Notes: generated by a model not told the origin, from the sequence alone. A stretch of 64,000 nucleotides of DNA from Streptococcus mitis (GCF_009496285.1 NZ_WIJK01000002.1:62001-126000); one strand, 5' to 3'; shown: positions 18,052-26,981, counted from the stretch's first letter. Numbers and translations are program-made.

Positions 18052-19217
18052 TAGAGGATTTTATCCGCTCGATCCACCATAAAGAGGGCGATTGTCATGA
18101 TGATATCAATTACTAGAAGAATCAGTACCGCTGGAACCCAAGACTGGAACATGTTAAAACTGTAACCAAAGAGAGTTGGTCCAAAGGCAGCTAAAATGTA
18201 ACCACCGGTCTGGGCAAGACCAGATAATTGAGCCGTCTTTTCAGGAGAGCTGGTTTTGATGGAGAAGCAAACCATGAGGTAAGGGAAAAGAGCGCTACAA
18301 GCAGTACCAATCAAGAGATGGGCAACCAACCAGTAAAAGAAATTACTGCTAGGGTATAGAAGCATGGCAATTCCTAACATACCAGCCAGAGAGATGACTG
18401 TTAACATGATTTGACGGTGACGATTGGACAAATGAGTTGTTAAACTTGGAATGGTCATCGAGAAGGGGATACTAATCAGTGAAAAGATAGAAGCCAGAAG
18501 ACCAGCGTCCGTATGAGCTAGCCCTGCACTGATGGCCATGGTTGGTAACCAGGTCATACTGGTATAGAAGAGTAAGGACTGTAGTCCACCGAAGACAATA
18601 ATAGCCCAAACTTGCTTGCTTTTTAGGATATTCTCTTTTTCTGTTTTCTCTTCATGCCCTTCTAGAAAATGATTGTGGCCATGGTTGGGGAACCAGGCCA
18701 ATAAGGTTAGCAGGCAGACCATGGACAGGCAGAGAATCAGCCCCTTCCAAGATGTTGCCTGAGTAATGGGTACAGAGAGGTAGGAAGCTAGTGCTGTCGC
18801 GATTCCCATAGTCGTAACATAAACCGTTGTCAGGAAGCTAATCTTTTGTGGGTAGTTTGCCTGAATCATACTAGGAAGAAGTACGTTAAAAATAGCGACA
18901 CTTGCTCCGATGAGTAAGGTTCCCAGATAGAGAAGGGGAAGATTGAAGATACGAATCACTGAACCGATGGTTAAGACGAGGAGGCTGTAGGTAAAAAGAT
19001 GCTCAAGTCCAATCTTTTGAGCCAAACGCGTCGCAAAAGAGGAGAAAAGAGCAAACATCAAGAGAGGAAGGCTGGTCAAAACCCCAAGTGAACTGACCTC
19101 AACTCCTAAACCTTGAGCAATATCTCCCAAAACAGTTGGTAAGGCCGTAAAAGGAGCTCTTAAGACCGCTCCGATTAAGATAATTCCTAGAATAAAAAAG
19201 AGTGATCGTTTGTTCAT
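18051..19217 (-). CDS. MFS transporter (CynX/NimT-like)
   Basis: 388-residue major facilitator protein with about 12 membrane segments, most like the CynX/NimT branch (cyanate/nitroimidazole-type). The opening MNKRSLFFILGIILIGAVLRAPFTALP carries the LRAPFT-type motif of that branch. A cytoplasmic loop near residues 190-205 is His/Glu rich (NHGHNHFLEGHEEKTEKE). ATG 19217 has GAGGTG upstream; a longer reading to 19280 has no ribosome site. Substrate unknown; efflux is a guess. Single gene transcribed toward padR. SP_0101 position (from memory). Confidence 0.85.
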   Translation of the reverse strand: MNKRSLFFILGIILIGAVLRAPFTALPTVLGDIAQGLGVEVSSLGVLTSLPLLMFALFSSFATRLAQKIGLEHLFTYSLLVLTIGSVIRIFNLPLLYLGTLLIGASVAIFNVLLPSMIQANYPQKISFLTTVYVTTMGIATALASYLSVPITQATSWKGLILCLSMVCLLTLLAWFPNHGHNHFLEGHEEKTEKENILKSKQVWAIIVFGGLQSLLFYTSMTWLPTMAISAGLAHTDAGLLASIFSLISIPFSMTIPSLTTHLSNRHRQIMLTVISLAGMLGIAMLLYPSSNFFYWLVAHLLIGTACSALFPYLMVCFSIKTSSPEKTAQLSGLAQTGGYILAAFGPTLFGYSFNMFQSWVPAVLILLVIDIIMTIALFMVDRADKIL

Positions 19218-19396
19218 GTGCACCTCAATAAACTGATTTTGATAACAGCTTATTTTAAGGCTTTTTCCCATAGATGTCAAGATGGTGTGAGGGAATCGGC
19301 TATTTAGCTCAGTGAAATCATGGGTAAAAAGAAGGAGAGATTTACTAGTTTTTTTCTGGGATTCAAATAAAAATAGGAAAGTCAGGAAATTTGTGA

Positions 19397-19402
19397 TAAA
19401 AT
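19397..19402 (+). promoter_or_regulatory. Extended -10 box for the glycosyltransferase gene
   Basis: TGTGATAAAAT (TGnTAAAAT) lies 34 bases before the GTG start; the -35 region is weak. Confidence 0.45.
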
Positions 19403-19435
19403 AGTGAAAGAAAATCTATACATTGGAGAACTGCT

Positions 19436-20266
19436 GTGTCTGAAAATCGGAAATTTAGCGTCTTGATGTCAGTCTACATCAAAGAAAATCCTGTCTTCTT
19501 AGAAGAGGCTGTAAAAAGTATCTTACATCAAACGCTCAAACCTAGTGAAGTGGTTATCGTTGAAGATGGTCCACTGACACCTGAACTATATCAAGTTTTG
19601 GAGGAATTGGAAGCACAGTCAAGTATTCCAATCAAACGCTATCCATTGGAGCAAAACCGTGGTTTGGGCTTGGCACTACAGTATGGTGTTTTGCAGTGCC
19701 AGTATGACGTCATTGCCCGTATGGATACGGATGATATCGCTGTTGAAGATCGTTTCGAGCAACAGTTTGAATTGATGGAAACAGAAAATTTGGACTTGCT
19801 AGGTGGTCATATCGCAGAATTCATCGACCAACCTGACGAAATTGTTTCTTACCGTCGTGTGCCGATTAAGCATGAGGATATCATTGATTACCAACGTATG
19901 AGAAGTGCCTTTAATCATATGACTGTTATGTTTAAAAAAGAGATGGTTCTCAAGGCAGGTAACTACGAAGATGGGCTCTATATGGAAGACGATTTGCTCT
20001 GGCTCAATATGATTAGTGCTGGTGCTCGAACTGGAAATGTGGATCAGATTCTTTGTAAGGTACGCGTGGGAGCGGGGATGTTTGAACGTCGTGGTGGCCT
20101 TCGCTATCTCAAACTCTATCGCCAAGCACGTCAAAGAATGCACGCGCGTGGACAGATTTCTTATGGCGAATATCTGAAAAGTGTTTTAATCCAAGTTGTC
20201 GTTGCCCTATGTCCAGGCTTTGTCCGACAGTTCATATTTTTAAAACTATTGAGAAAAAGCAAATAA
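19436..20266 (+). CDS. Family 2 glycosyltransferase
   Basis: 276-residue GT-A fold glycosyltransferase. VLMSVYIKENPVFLEEAV opens the nucleotide-sugar domain, VEDG and the metal-binding DTDD in ARMDTDDIAVEDRF follow, and MEDDLLWLNM supplies the later acidic motif. A membrane-associating C-terminal helix (VLIQVVVALCPGFVRQFIFLKLL) is visible. The start is GTG 19436, with TGGAGA seven bases upstream. It is followed 70 bases later by the CapD-like dehydratase, so a role in making a surface polysaccharide or glycolipid is inferred; donor and acceptor unknown. SP_0102 position (from memory). Confidence 0.88.
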   Translation: MSENRKFSVLMSVYIKENPVFLEEAVKSILHQTLKPSEVVIVEDGPLTPELYQVLEELEAQSSIPIKRYPLEQNRGLGLALQYGVLQCQYDVIARMDTDDIAVEDRFEQQFELMETENLDLLGGHIAEFIDQPDEIVSYRRVPIKHEDIIDYQRMRSAFNHMTVMFKKEMVLKAGNYEDGLYMEDDLLWLNMISAGARTGNVDQILCKVRVGAGMFERRGGLRYLKLYRQARQRMHARGQISYGEYLKSVLIQVVVALCPGFVRQFIFLKLLRKSK

Positions 20267-20336
20267 CTAATCGGTTTTAGAAAAATGTCTTGTAATTACT
20301 AGAAAATGTGATTTTGTGTAGGAGGATACCATTCAC

Positions 20337-22187
20337 ATGAATAAAAAAATGACAGATTATGTAATTGATCTGGTTGAAGTGTTAAATAAACAACAAAAAC
20401 AAGTCTTTTGGGGGATTTTTGATGCTGCCAGCATGATTTCCTCAATCATTGTTTCTTATATCTTGTTTTATGGATTGATCAATCCAGCTCCTGTGGACTA
20501 TGTCATCTATACAAGCTTGACCTTCCTTTTCTATCAAATCATGATTGGATTCTGGGGGCTCAATGCTAGCATTAGTCGTTATAGCAAAATCACAGACTTT
20601 ATGAAGATATTCATTGGAGTAAGTGTCAGCAGTGTCTTGTCCTATCTCCTTTGCTATGCCTTCTTGCCACTATTCTCTGTGCGTTTCATCGTTCTCTTTA
20701 TCTTGCTCAGCACCTTCTTGATCTTGCTCCCACGTATTGCTTGGCAGTTGATCTATTCTAGACGTAAAAAGGGTGATGGAGAAGGGGAACACCGTCGTAC
20801 ATTCTTGATTGGTGCGGGAGACGGTGGAGCTCTCTTTATGAACAGCTACCAACATCCTACGAGTGATCTTGAGTTAGTGGGTATTTTGGATAATGATGAG
20901 AAGAAAAAAGGTCAAAAACTAGGTGGAATCCCAGTCTTAGGATCTTATGAACAGTTACCAGAACTCTCAAAACGTCATCAGATTGAAAAAGTTATCGTTG
21001 CGATTCCTTCTCTTGATCCATCCGAGTATGAGCGTATCCTAAAAATGTGTAACCAACTTGGCTTGAAGTGTTATAAGATGCCTAAGATTGAGTCAGTTGT
21101 ACAAGGATTGCATCCTCAGGTAGGTGGTTTCCAAAAAATCGATATTACTGACCTTTTGGGACGTAAAGAAATTCAACTAGATGAGTCACGCCTAGGCTCA
21201 GAAATTACTGGAAAAACCATCTTAGTGACAGGTGCAGGAGGTTCTATCGGGTCTGAGATTTGCCGTCAGGTTAGTCGCTTTAATCCAGAGCGCGTGGTTC
21301 TCTTGGGGCATGGGGAAAACTCTATTTATCTGATTTATCATGAATTGATTCGTAGCTTCCAAGGAATTGACTATGTTCCTGTGATTGCAGACATCCAAGA
21401 CTATGATCGCTTGCTTCAAGTATTTGAGCAGTACCAACCAGCCATTGTTTACCACGCTGCTGCCCATAAGCACGTGCCGATGATGGAGCGTAATCCAAAA
21501 GAAGCCTTTAAAAATAATATCCTCGGAACTTACAATGTTGCCAAGGCAGTTGACGCCGCTAAGGTACCGAAGATGGTTATGATTTCGACCGATAAGGCCG
21601 TTAATCCACCAAACGTAATGGGAGCTACCAAACGTGTGGCAGAGTTGATTGTTACAGGATTCAACCAACGTAGTCAATCTACCTATTGTGCGGTTCGTTT
21701 TGGGAATGTTCTTGGTAGCCGTGGTAGTGTGATTCCAGTGTTTGAGCGTCAGATTGCAGAGGGTGGTCCAGTGACTGTGACGGACTTCCGTATGACTCGT
21801 TACTTTATGACCATTCCAGAAGCTAGCCGTTTGGTGATCCATGCAGGAGCTTATGCTAAAGATGGAGAGGTCTTTATCCTTGATATGGGCAAACCAGTTA
21901 AAATTTATGATTTGGCCAAGAAAATGGTTCTTCTTAGTGGACGTACTGAAAATGAAATTCCGATTGTAGAAGTGGGGATTCGTCCAGGTGAGAAACTCTA
22001 TGAGGAGTTGTTGGTATCTACTGAATTAGTTGATAATCAAGTCATGGATAAGATTTTTGTTGGTAAGGTTAATGTCATGCCACTTGAAGTCATCAATCAA
22101 AAGATTGAAGAATTCCGTGCCTTGCAAGGTTCAGAGTTGAAGCAAGCCATTATCGGTTTTGCCAATGAAACAACTCACACTGATTAA
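20337..22187 (+). CDS. CapD/FlaA1-like membrane nucleotide-sugar 4,6-dehydratase
   Basis: 616 residues. Four membrane segments (about residues 20-135) precede a CoA-binding-like Rossmann part (IGAGDGGALF near residue 160). The main short-chain-dehydratase domain follows, with VTGAGGSIGSEIC near residue 298. The active-site block STDKAVNPPNVMGATKR has Met in place of the usual catalytic Tyr, as in FlaA1/PglF-type UDP-GlcNAc 4,6-dehydratases. It probably makes UDP-4-keto-6-deoxy sugars for a cell-surface glycan. AGGAGGATA precedes the ATG. It is followed by a strong terminator. SP_0103 position (from memory). Confidence 0.9.
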   Translation: MNKKMTDYVIDLVEVLNKQQKQVFWGIFDAASMISSIIVSYILFYGLINPAPVDYVIYTSLTFLFYQIMIGFWGLNASISRYSKITDFMKIFIGVSVSSVLSYLLCYAFLPLFSVRFIVLFILLSTFLILLPRIAWQLIYSRRKKGDGEGEHRRTFLIGAGDGGALFMNSYQHPTSDLELVGILDNDEKKKGQKLGGIPVLGSYEQLPELSKRHQIEKVIVAIPSLDPSEYERILKMCNQLGLKCYKMPKIESVVQGLHPQVGGFQKIDITDLLGRKEIQLDESRLGSEITGKTILVTGAGGSIGSEICRQVSRFNPERVVLLGHGENSIYLIYHELIRSFQGIDYVPVIADIQDYDRLLQVFEQYQPAIVYHAAAHKHVPMMERNPKEAFKNNILGTYNVAKAVDAAKVPKMVMISTDKAVNPPNVMGATKRVAELIVTGFNQRSQSTYCAVRFGNVLGSRGSVIPVFERQIAEGGPVTVTDFRMTRYFMTIPEASRLVIHAGAYAKDGEVFILDMGKPVKIYDLAKKMVLLSGRTENEIPIVEVGIRPGEKLYEELLVSTELVDNQVMDKIFVGKVNVMPLEVINQKIEEFRALQGSELKQAIIGFANETTHTD

Positions 22188-22199
22188 AAACAAAACTAA

Positions 22200-22253
22200 G
22201 GTATTATCCCTGGAACTCTTTTTGACAGGAGGGAAGGGATAGTATCTTTTTTT
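22200..22253 (+). terminator. Terminator after CapD-like gene
   Basis: GGTATTATCCC (22200-22210) pairs with GGGATAGTATC (22236-22246, two G-U pairs), followed by seven T. Confidence 0.85.
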
Positions 22254-22350
22254 CTAGATTTGGAGAGATTTTCAGAGTTTTTTGAACAAACTTGTTATTA
22301 GTGAACAGATATGATAAGCTATAGTAAATAAAAAAATTAGGGAGTAACTT

Positions 22351-22768
22351 ATGATTAACGCTTAATAAGAATTTCTTTAAAGGTTATGTAGATTTTACAG
22401 GCCGTTCAACACGTTCAGAGTATTGGTGGATTTGGCTAACAAACATACTACTTCTTATCCCTCTTTATTCAGCATACTTTAATGCTATATTTAGCGAAGG
22501 AGAAGAGGGTGCTTTTCTTGCCTTGGGTGGACTCGCTATTGTCTATATGATTTTCGGTCTTGCCCTAATCTTACCTATGTTAGCTTTGACAGTTCGCCGT
22601 CTCCGTGATGCTGGTTTTCACTGGGCTCTGATTTTTGTACATTTTATTCCCGTGGTTGGAGGAATTGCTTTACTAGTCTTGTTAGCTATGCCCACTAAGG
22701 AAGTAGAAATAGTCACTATCGACAGATCTAAAGAAGTTGAAACCGAAGAAGTTTCCCCCTTTGAGTAA
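22351..22768 (+). pseudogene. DUF805 membrane protein gene broken by a +1 frameshift
   Basis: ATG 22351, after GGGAG, reads Met-Ile-Asn-Ala and then hits TAA TAA. The next frame, starting at about 22364, reads NKNFFKGYVDFTGRSTRSEY... and stays open to 22768 with three membrane segments and LTVRRLRDAGFHW, the DUF805 signature. One extra A in GCTTAATAAG (expected GCTTATAAG, giving MINAYKNFF) explains the break at codon 5. No ATG, GTG or TTG with a ribosome site restarts it before the conserved core; the ATG at 22547 would lose half the protein. Either a real mutation or a sequencing error. Confidence 0.8.
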
Positions 22769-22814
22769 TGTAACCAGTGTGGTGAAAGGCATTTTTCCTA
22801 GTCAAGTACAAACA

Positions 22815-22858
22815 AAAAGACTCCCAAGTCTAGGAGATGCTAGATTTGGGGGTCTTTT
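22815..22858. terminator. Bidirectional terminator
   Basis: AAAAGACTCCCAAGTCTAG pairs with CTAGATTTGGGGGTCTTTT; it separates the convergent DUF805 and HAD genes. Confidence 0.88.
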
Positions 22859-22860
22859 GC

Positions 22861-23502
22861 TTAATCTTTCTTTTGTAAATGATTTAAAATATCCTCTGTT
22901 TGGTGAGCGATCCAGTCAGGATTATAGCCCATGAGGTCTTTCTCATCACCGAATCCCCAGGTTACCGCTAATTTCTTAATGCCAGTTTCTTGGGCACCAA
23001 TCATATCAAACTTGGTATCTCCGATAATAACCACTTTTTCTGGCTCCAAGTTATGAGTTGTCAAAGCTTGACGGATGACATCTGCCTTGTGTAGGGCTTG
23101 AGGGCTTGAACCATAAATGCCATCAAAGAAGTGGTCAATCCCAAAATTGTTAGTCATGTCAACTGCGGTTGGTGTATTCTTCGTAGTAGTGATATAAAGA
23201 GGATAATGCTCAGCTAGTTCTACGAGTAAATCTTTGATATGTGGAAAGAGTTGGGCTTCGTACACACCCTTTTCCTTATAATAAGAACGATAGAGCTGGA
23301 TGGCTTCCTCTATTTGCTCAGCTGGTAAACAACTAGCAAAGCTGGTTTCTAGTGGGGGACCCATAAAACCTCGAATGGTTTTGGCACCAGGACTAGAAAC
23401 TCCAAGTTGGTCAAAGGTATAGGTGAAACCATTATGGATACCGATAGAACTATCAACTAGCGTTCCATCTAAGTCAAAAAAGATAGCAGATATAGATGAC
23501 AT
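22861..23502 (-). CDS. HAD-family phosphatase (phosphoglycolate-phosphatase-like)
   Basis: 213-residue HAD hydrolase. Motif I is FFDLDGTLVDSS at residues 8-19 (nucleophile Asp). Motif II is TTTKNTPT near residue 100. K139 in ALHKADVI is a likely motif III, and VIIGDTKFDMIGA is motif IV near residue 160. The helical cap lies between motifs I and II. Such enzymes dephosphorylate small sugar phosphates or pyrophosphate; the exact substrate cannot be read from sequence. GAGGAGA precedes the ATG. It is transcribed in the same direction as sdaAA, 23 bases after its end, so it may share that transcript. SP_0104 position (from memory). Confidence 0.85.
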   Translation of the reverse strand: MSSISAIFFDLDGTLVDSSIGIHNGFTYTFDQLGVSSPGAKTIRGFMGPPLETSFASCLPAEQIEEAIQLYRSYYKEKGVYEAQLFPHIKDLLVELAEHYPLYITTTKNTPTAVDMTNNFGIDHFFDGIYGSSPQALHKADVIRQALTTHNLEPEKVVIIGDTKFDMIGAQETGIKKLAVTWGFGDEKDLMGYNPDWIAHQTEDILNHLQKKD

Positions 23503-23525
23503 TGATTCTCCTCATAATGATGAAA

Positions 23526-24398
23526 TTATTCGCCGAAGATTTCTTTTTGAAGGCGACGACCTGTAGGTGTGGCAGCGAGCCCCCCTTCAGCAGTTTCACG
23601 AAAGGCAGTTGGTAAGCTAGATCCTACTTGATACATGGCGTCAATGACCTCATCAACTGGAATTTTTGATTCGATACCAGCCAGAGCCATATCGGCTGCG
23701 ATGAAGGCAAAACTTGCTCCCATGGCATTCCGCTTGACACAAGGAACTTCAACCAAACCTGCAACGGGGTCACAGATTAGGCCGAGCATGTTTTTGATAA
23801 CGAAGGCGATAGCCTGGCTCGCTTGATAAGGTGTTCCGCCTGCAGCTAGAGTTAGGGCAGCGGCACTCATGGCTGAAGCTGAACCGACTTCGGCCTGGCA
23901 GCCACCTTCGGCTCCCGAGATAGAAGCGTTGTTAGCAATCACGAGTCCAAAAGCACCTGCAGCGAATAAGAAGTCTAGTTGTTGTTCATGAGTTAAATCC
24001 AACTTTTGAATAGCAGCAGTGAGAACGGCTGGAAGGCAGCCTGCACTACCAGCAGTAGGTGTTGCACAGACCAGTCCCATCTTGGCATTGTGTTCATTAA
24101 CGGCGATAGCATTACGGGCTGCAGACAAGACAGTGAAGTCTGATAGGGTCTTTCCTTTTTTGATGTAGTGGTCAAGCTTGGCAGCGTCACCACCTGTCAA
24201 ACCACTACGAGATTTTTTTTCACTAAGACCAAGCTCAACTGAAGCTTTCATGACTTCAAGGTTGCGCTCCATGAGAAGGAGAACTTCTTCTCGTTCACGA
24301 CCTGTTAGCTCAAACTCGGTCGTAATCATGAGTTCAGCAACATTTCCTTGAAAATCAAGTTCGGCTTGTTCGACTAATTCTTTGATAGAATAAAACAT
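23526..24398 (-). CDS. sdaAA: L-serine dehydratase, alpha subunit
   Basis: 290-residue alpha subunit of the iron-sulfur L-serine deaminase (serine to pyruvate plus ammonia), cytoplasmic. Conserved cysteines expected to hold the [4Fe-4S] cluster are visible in AGCLPAVLTA, GGCQAEVGSASAMSA and EVPCVKRNAMGA. TPTAGSAG and SISGAEGG are further family signatures. GGAGAAA precedes the ATG, eight bases after the end of the beta-subunit gene, so both are made from one mRNA. The two-gene split is the normal Gram-positive arrangement. Confidence 0.95.
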   Translation of the reverse strand: MFYSIKELVEQAELDFQGNVAELMITTEFELTGREREEVLLLMERNLEVMKASVELGLSEKKSRSGLTGGDAAKLDHYIKKGKTLSDFTVLSAARNAIAVNEHNAKMGLVCATPTAGSAGCLPAVLTAAIQKLDLTHEQQLDFLFAAGAFGLVIANNASISGAEGGCQAEVGSASAMSAAALTLAAGGTPYQASQAIAFVIKNMLGLICDPVAGLVEVPCVKRNAMGASFAFIAADMALAGIESKIPVDEVIDAMYQVGSSLPTAFRETAEGGLAATPTGRRLQKEIFGE

Positions 24399-24406
24399 AT
24401 TTTCTC

Positions 24407-25078
24407 CTATTGAAAGAAATTGACATTATGCAAATGAGGAATTTTACGAATCTCTTCGATAGATTCATCACAGTTGCGACTATCAACTTCGATAATCATA
24501 ATGGCTTTCTCACCAGCTTTTTCTCGGGTTACATTCATTTGGGCGATGTTAATGTCAAAGCGAGAGAGAGCCTCTGTTACATGAGCAATCATACCAGGAA
24601 CATCCTGATGAACGATGATAATGGTAGGGGTGTTCATGTTGAGGGATACGGCAAAGCCATTGAGCTCTGTTACCTGGATATTTCCACCGCCGATTGAAAT
24701 TCCTGTCACACTGATGGTCTTGTGCTCATTCTTAACAGTGATTTTCGTAGTATTTGGGTGAGGGGCGTTACTGTCTTTCTGAATGGTCCAAACAATTTTG
24801 ATGCCACGCTTGTGGGCAATTTCTAAACTATTTGGAATTTCTGGATCATCTGTTTCCATTCCTAAGATTCCAGCGACTAGGGCGAGATCAGTTCCGTGCC
24901 CTCGATAGGTTTTTGCAAAAGAATTAAAAAGCTGGAACTCGACCTCGGTTGGAGTATCGTCAAAGATAGAAGAGACGATTTTACCGATACGAACAGCTCC
25001 TGCCGTGTGACTACTAGATGGGCCAATCATGACTGGCCCAATGATATCAAAGACAGATTGAAAACGAAGTGATTGCAT
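24407..25078 (-). CDS. sdaAB: L-serine dehydratase, beta subunit
   Basis: 223-residue beta subunit. The N-terminal two thirds (FDIIGPVMIGPSSSHTAGAVRIG) is the characteristic domain. Residues about 148-223 form an ACT domain (TIIIVHQDVPGMIAHVTEALSRF), likely an amino-acid-sensing site. First gene of the leftward sdaAB-sdaAA(-HAD) unit, with an extended -10 box at 25109-25114 and a near-match cre site overlapping the -35 region, so carbon control is possible. No frameshift or missing block was seen. Confidence 0.95.
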   Translation of the reverse strand: MQSLRFQSVFDIIGPVMIGPSSSHTAGAVRIGKIVSSIFDDTPTEVEFQLFNSFAKTYRGHGTDLALVAGILGMETDDPEIPNSLEIAHKRGIKIVWTIQKDSNAPHPNTTKITVKNEHKTISVTGISIGGGNIQVTELNGFAVSLNMNTPTIIIVHQDVPGMIAHVTEALSRFDINIAQMNVTREKAGEKAIMIIEVDSRNCDESIEEIRKIPHLHNVNFFQ

Positions 25079-25108
25079 CTGTTTCCCCTTAAAAAGATTC
25101 TTAACTCT

Positions 25109-25139
25109 ATTATATCAAAGATTAGATGCAAGCGCTCAA
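25109..25139 (-). promoter_or_regulatory. sdaAB promoter with cre-like site
   Basis: Minus strand TTTGATATAAT gives an extended -10 box (TGnTATAAT, 25114-25109). On the plus strand ATGCAAGCGCTCAAT (25125-25139) matches the cre consensus except for one fixed position (A instead of C near the end), overlapping the expected -35 zone. Confidence 0.5.
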
Positions 25140-25281
25140 TTCCATGATAAAATATCTAAACTCCCCATAAAGCCTATAAAATCAAGCCTTTTGTAACAAA
25201 AAGAGGCTATTTAAGTGAAATAAAACATAGTCTTGTAACATTTCTACATAAAACCGTCAAGAAACAGTAATAATAGTAGGG

Positions 25282-25287
25282 TATGAT
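25282..25287 (+). promoter_or_regulatory. -10 box of the LysM gene
   Basis: TATGAT 34 bases before the ATG, with no good -35 box. Two TGTAACA repeats lie upstream at 25192-25198 and 25234-25240, resembling half-sites of the WalR (VicR) regulator that controls the pneumococcal homologue (from memory). Full double sites were not found. Confidence 0.4.
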
Positions 25288-25319
25288 GGAAATATAAGAA
25301 AGAAGGAGAATCTTTTAAT

Positions 25320-25937
25320 ATGAAATCAACAACTAACAAAATTAAAACAGGACTTGTAGGAGTAGCAGCAGCGCTTGCTTTCCTTGCACCATCACTTACT
25401 TTTGCACAAGAAACAACAACTTACACAGTAAAATCAGGTGACACTCTATCAGGAATCGCTGAAAAATACAATACAACTGTTGAAAAATTGGCAGAAAAAA
25501 ATAAGATTAAAGATATTCATTTGATCTATGTAGACCAAGTATTGGTTATTGATGGTGAAGCACCAGCAACTTCAGCTACGACAGCAGAAGCTCCAGTAGC
25601 AGCACCTGCAGCTACTGAAACAACAACTTATGAAGCGCCAGCAGCAAGCGTAACTGTAGCAGAAGAAACTGTTGCTACAACAGAAACTTCAGCATCAACT
25701 TCAACTGTAAGCGGATCTGAAGCAGAAGCTAAAGAATGGATCGCTCAAAAAGAATCAGGCGGTAGCTACACAGCTACAAACGGACGTTACATCGGACGTT
25801 ACCAATTGACAGATTCATACTTGAACGGTGACTACTCAGCTGAAAACCAAGAACGTGTAGCAGACTCTTATGTAGCAGGACGTTACGGTTCATGGACTGC
25901 AGCTAAGAACTTCTGGCTTAACAACGGTTGGTACTAA
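25320..25937 (+). CDS. Secreted LysM protein with Apf/transglycosylase-like C terminus
   Basis: 205 residues: signal peptide (cleavage near LTFAQE, about residue 29), a LysM peptidoglycan-binding domain (YTVKSGDTLSGIAEKYNT, residues 35-80), an Ala/Thr/Glu-rich linker (about 83-135), and a C-terminal domain. That domain (ESGGSYTATNGRYIGRYQL...NFWLNNGWY) resembles the lysozyme-like end of lactobacillus aggregation-promoting factors. It acts at the cell wall; muralytic activity is plausible but unproven. AGAAGGAGA precedes the ATG. Codon bias indicates strong expression. Counterpart of SP_0107/spr0096, a WalRK-regulon member (from memory). Confidence 0.9.
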   Translation: MKSTTNKIKTGLVGVAAALAFLAPSLTFAQETTTYTVKSGDTLSGIAEKYNTTVEKLAEKNKIKDIHLIYVDQVLVIDGEAPATSATTAEAPVAAPAATETTTYEAPAASVTVAEETVATTETSASTSTVSGSEAEAKEWIAQKESGGSYTATNGRYIGRYQLTDSYLNGDYSAENQERVADSYVAGRYGSWTAAKNFWLNNGWY

Positions 25938-25961
25938 GAACTGACGAACAAAATAAGATGC

Positions 25962-25991
25962 AAAAGTCGAGGGATTTCCTCGACTTTTTTT
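25962..25991. terminator. Bidirectional terminator LysM gene / rgg
   Basis: AAAAGTCGAGG pairs with CCTCGACTTTT; flanked by T on one side and A on the other, and overlapping the 3' end of rgg. Confidence 0.9.
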
Positions 25992-26853
25992 ATATTTCCT
26001 TTGCTTGATAACAGGTCTCTACTTCCTTTTTGAGGTGAGATAGCATTGAGGTTTCATCAGTTAACTCCAGAAGTGAGAAGCCCTTTTGAATAAGATGATT
26101 ATTACTAGTGCAAATACCTATTCGAACATAAGTGATAGACAAAATATCGTATCTTTTCTTTTTCTTGGCATCCTCTAGTAAGGTGTAGCAGATTTGTTGA
26201 CAGGTATTTTTATCTTGGTTGTACAAGTAAATGGTGGACAGATTGAGTAGGATTGCCATTCGTAATTCATATAAATGTCGATAGTTTTTATATTCTTCCA
26301 AGCGCTGCAAGATTAGTTCAGTGATGAGGTGGAGGTGTTCGATGGGAAAGCTAAAAAGTATGGTGTTGAGGATTTTTAGGTCGCTTTCATACCATGTATC
26401 TTGTTTTTCAATTTTTTCCCAAAGCTTTTTGACCGTTTGTTCCACTTGGATTGAAAGCTGTCCTGTTCCATGTTGACGGATATAAATGACAACTTCCAGC
26501 ATATCTCTGATTTCCTTTATAGGGAGATCGTGATAGATCTTGAGATAGTCTTGGCATGTTTCAAATAAATTGACTAGACTACTGGTACCAAAGATGGAAC
26601 TCGTATTGAGATAGGTTTGCATGATTTCTGTTCGCTGGCTTGGCTGATAGAGATGGCAGATGTATTCAAACTCTTCAAAACTCATATTGACTTGATGGAG
26701 AAGAAACTCCATGTTTTCATATTTTGGAGTTGCCTTGCCACTTTCAAACTTGGAAAGACTGGTTCTTGAAAGGACATTTCCACAGACCTCTTCTTGGGTC
26801 AATCCTTTTGACTCACGTATGTCTTTATATACTTTTCCGAAATCATACCGCAT
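25990..26853 (-). CDS. Rgg/MutR-family transcriptional regulator
   Basis: 287 residues. The N-terminal XRE helix-turn-helix (residues 8-62, IRESKGLTQEEVCGNVLSRT then LSKFESGKATP) is followed by an all-helical TPR-like Rgg domain to the end, which in this family binds short hydrophobic peptides. GGAGAAAAC precedes the ATG. It faces, across a 128-base intergenic region, a 37-residue hydrophobic peptide gene and two more small membrane proteins, suggesting it controls them. Whether it is peptide-responsive is inference. It occupies the interval that in pneumococcus lies between the LysM gene and pspA/mnmA (from memory). Confidence 0.9.
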   Translation of the reverse strand: MRYDFGKVYKDIRESKGLTQEEVCGNVLSRTSLSKFESGKATPKYENMEFLLHQVNMSFEEFEYICHLYQPSQRTEIMQTYLNTSSIFGTSSLVNLFETCQDYLKIYHDLPIKEIRDMLEVVIYIRQHGTGQLSIQVEQTVKKLWEKIEKQDTWYESDLKILNTILFSFPIEHLHLITELILQRLEEYKNYRHLYELRMAILLNLSTIYLYNQDKNTCQQICYTLLEDAKKKKRYDILSITYVRIGICTSNNHLIQKGFSLLELTDETSMLSHLKKEVETCYQAKEI

Positions 26854-26888
26854 GTTTTCTCCTTTTCGTGAAAAAAGTTAACAATAAA

Positions 26889-26916
26889 TTGAATTTTATT
26901 AAATATATTGTATCAT
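26889..26916 (+). promoter_or_regulatory. Promoter of the small hydrophobic peptide gene
   Basis: TTGAAT, 16-base spacer, TATCAT, in a very AT-rich divergent region opposite rgg; the natural place for Rgg control. Confidence 0.6.
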
Positions 26917-26981
26917 AAGAATATAGAAAGTAAATAAGAGGTATCATGTAGCTAGAAAATAATAGATTGGAGGTTGTTTCA

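Noticed and set aside
21222-21842. 206-residue reading frame on the minus strand inside the CapD-like gene
   Set aside because: It lies wholly within a conserved gene in antisense, has His/Asn-rich low-quality sequence and no ribosome site.
22351-22370. Programmed +1 frameshift in the DUF805 gene
   Set aside because: GCT TAA T offers no plausible tRNA slippage and no stimulatory site; a simple one-base insertion explains it.
25180-25260. Complete WalR (VicR) double site before the LysM gene
   Set aside because: Only isolated TGTAACA half-sites were found; the second half at the required spacing is missing.
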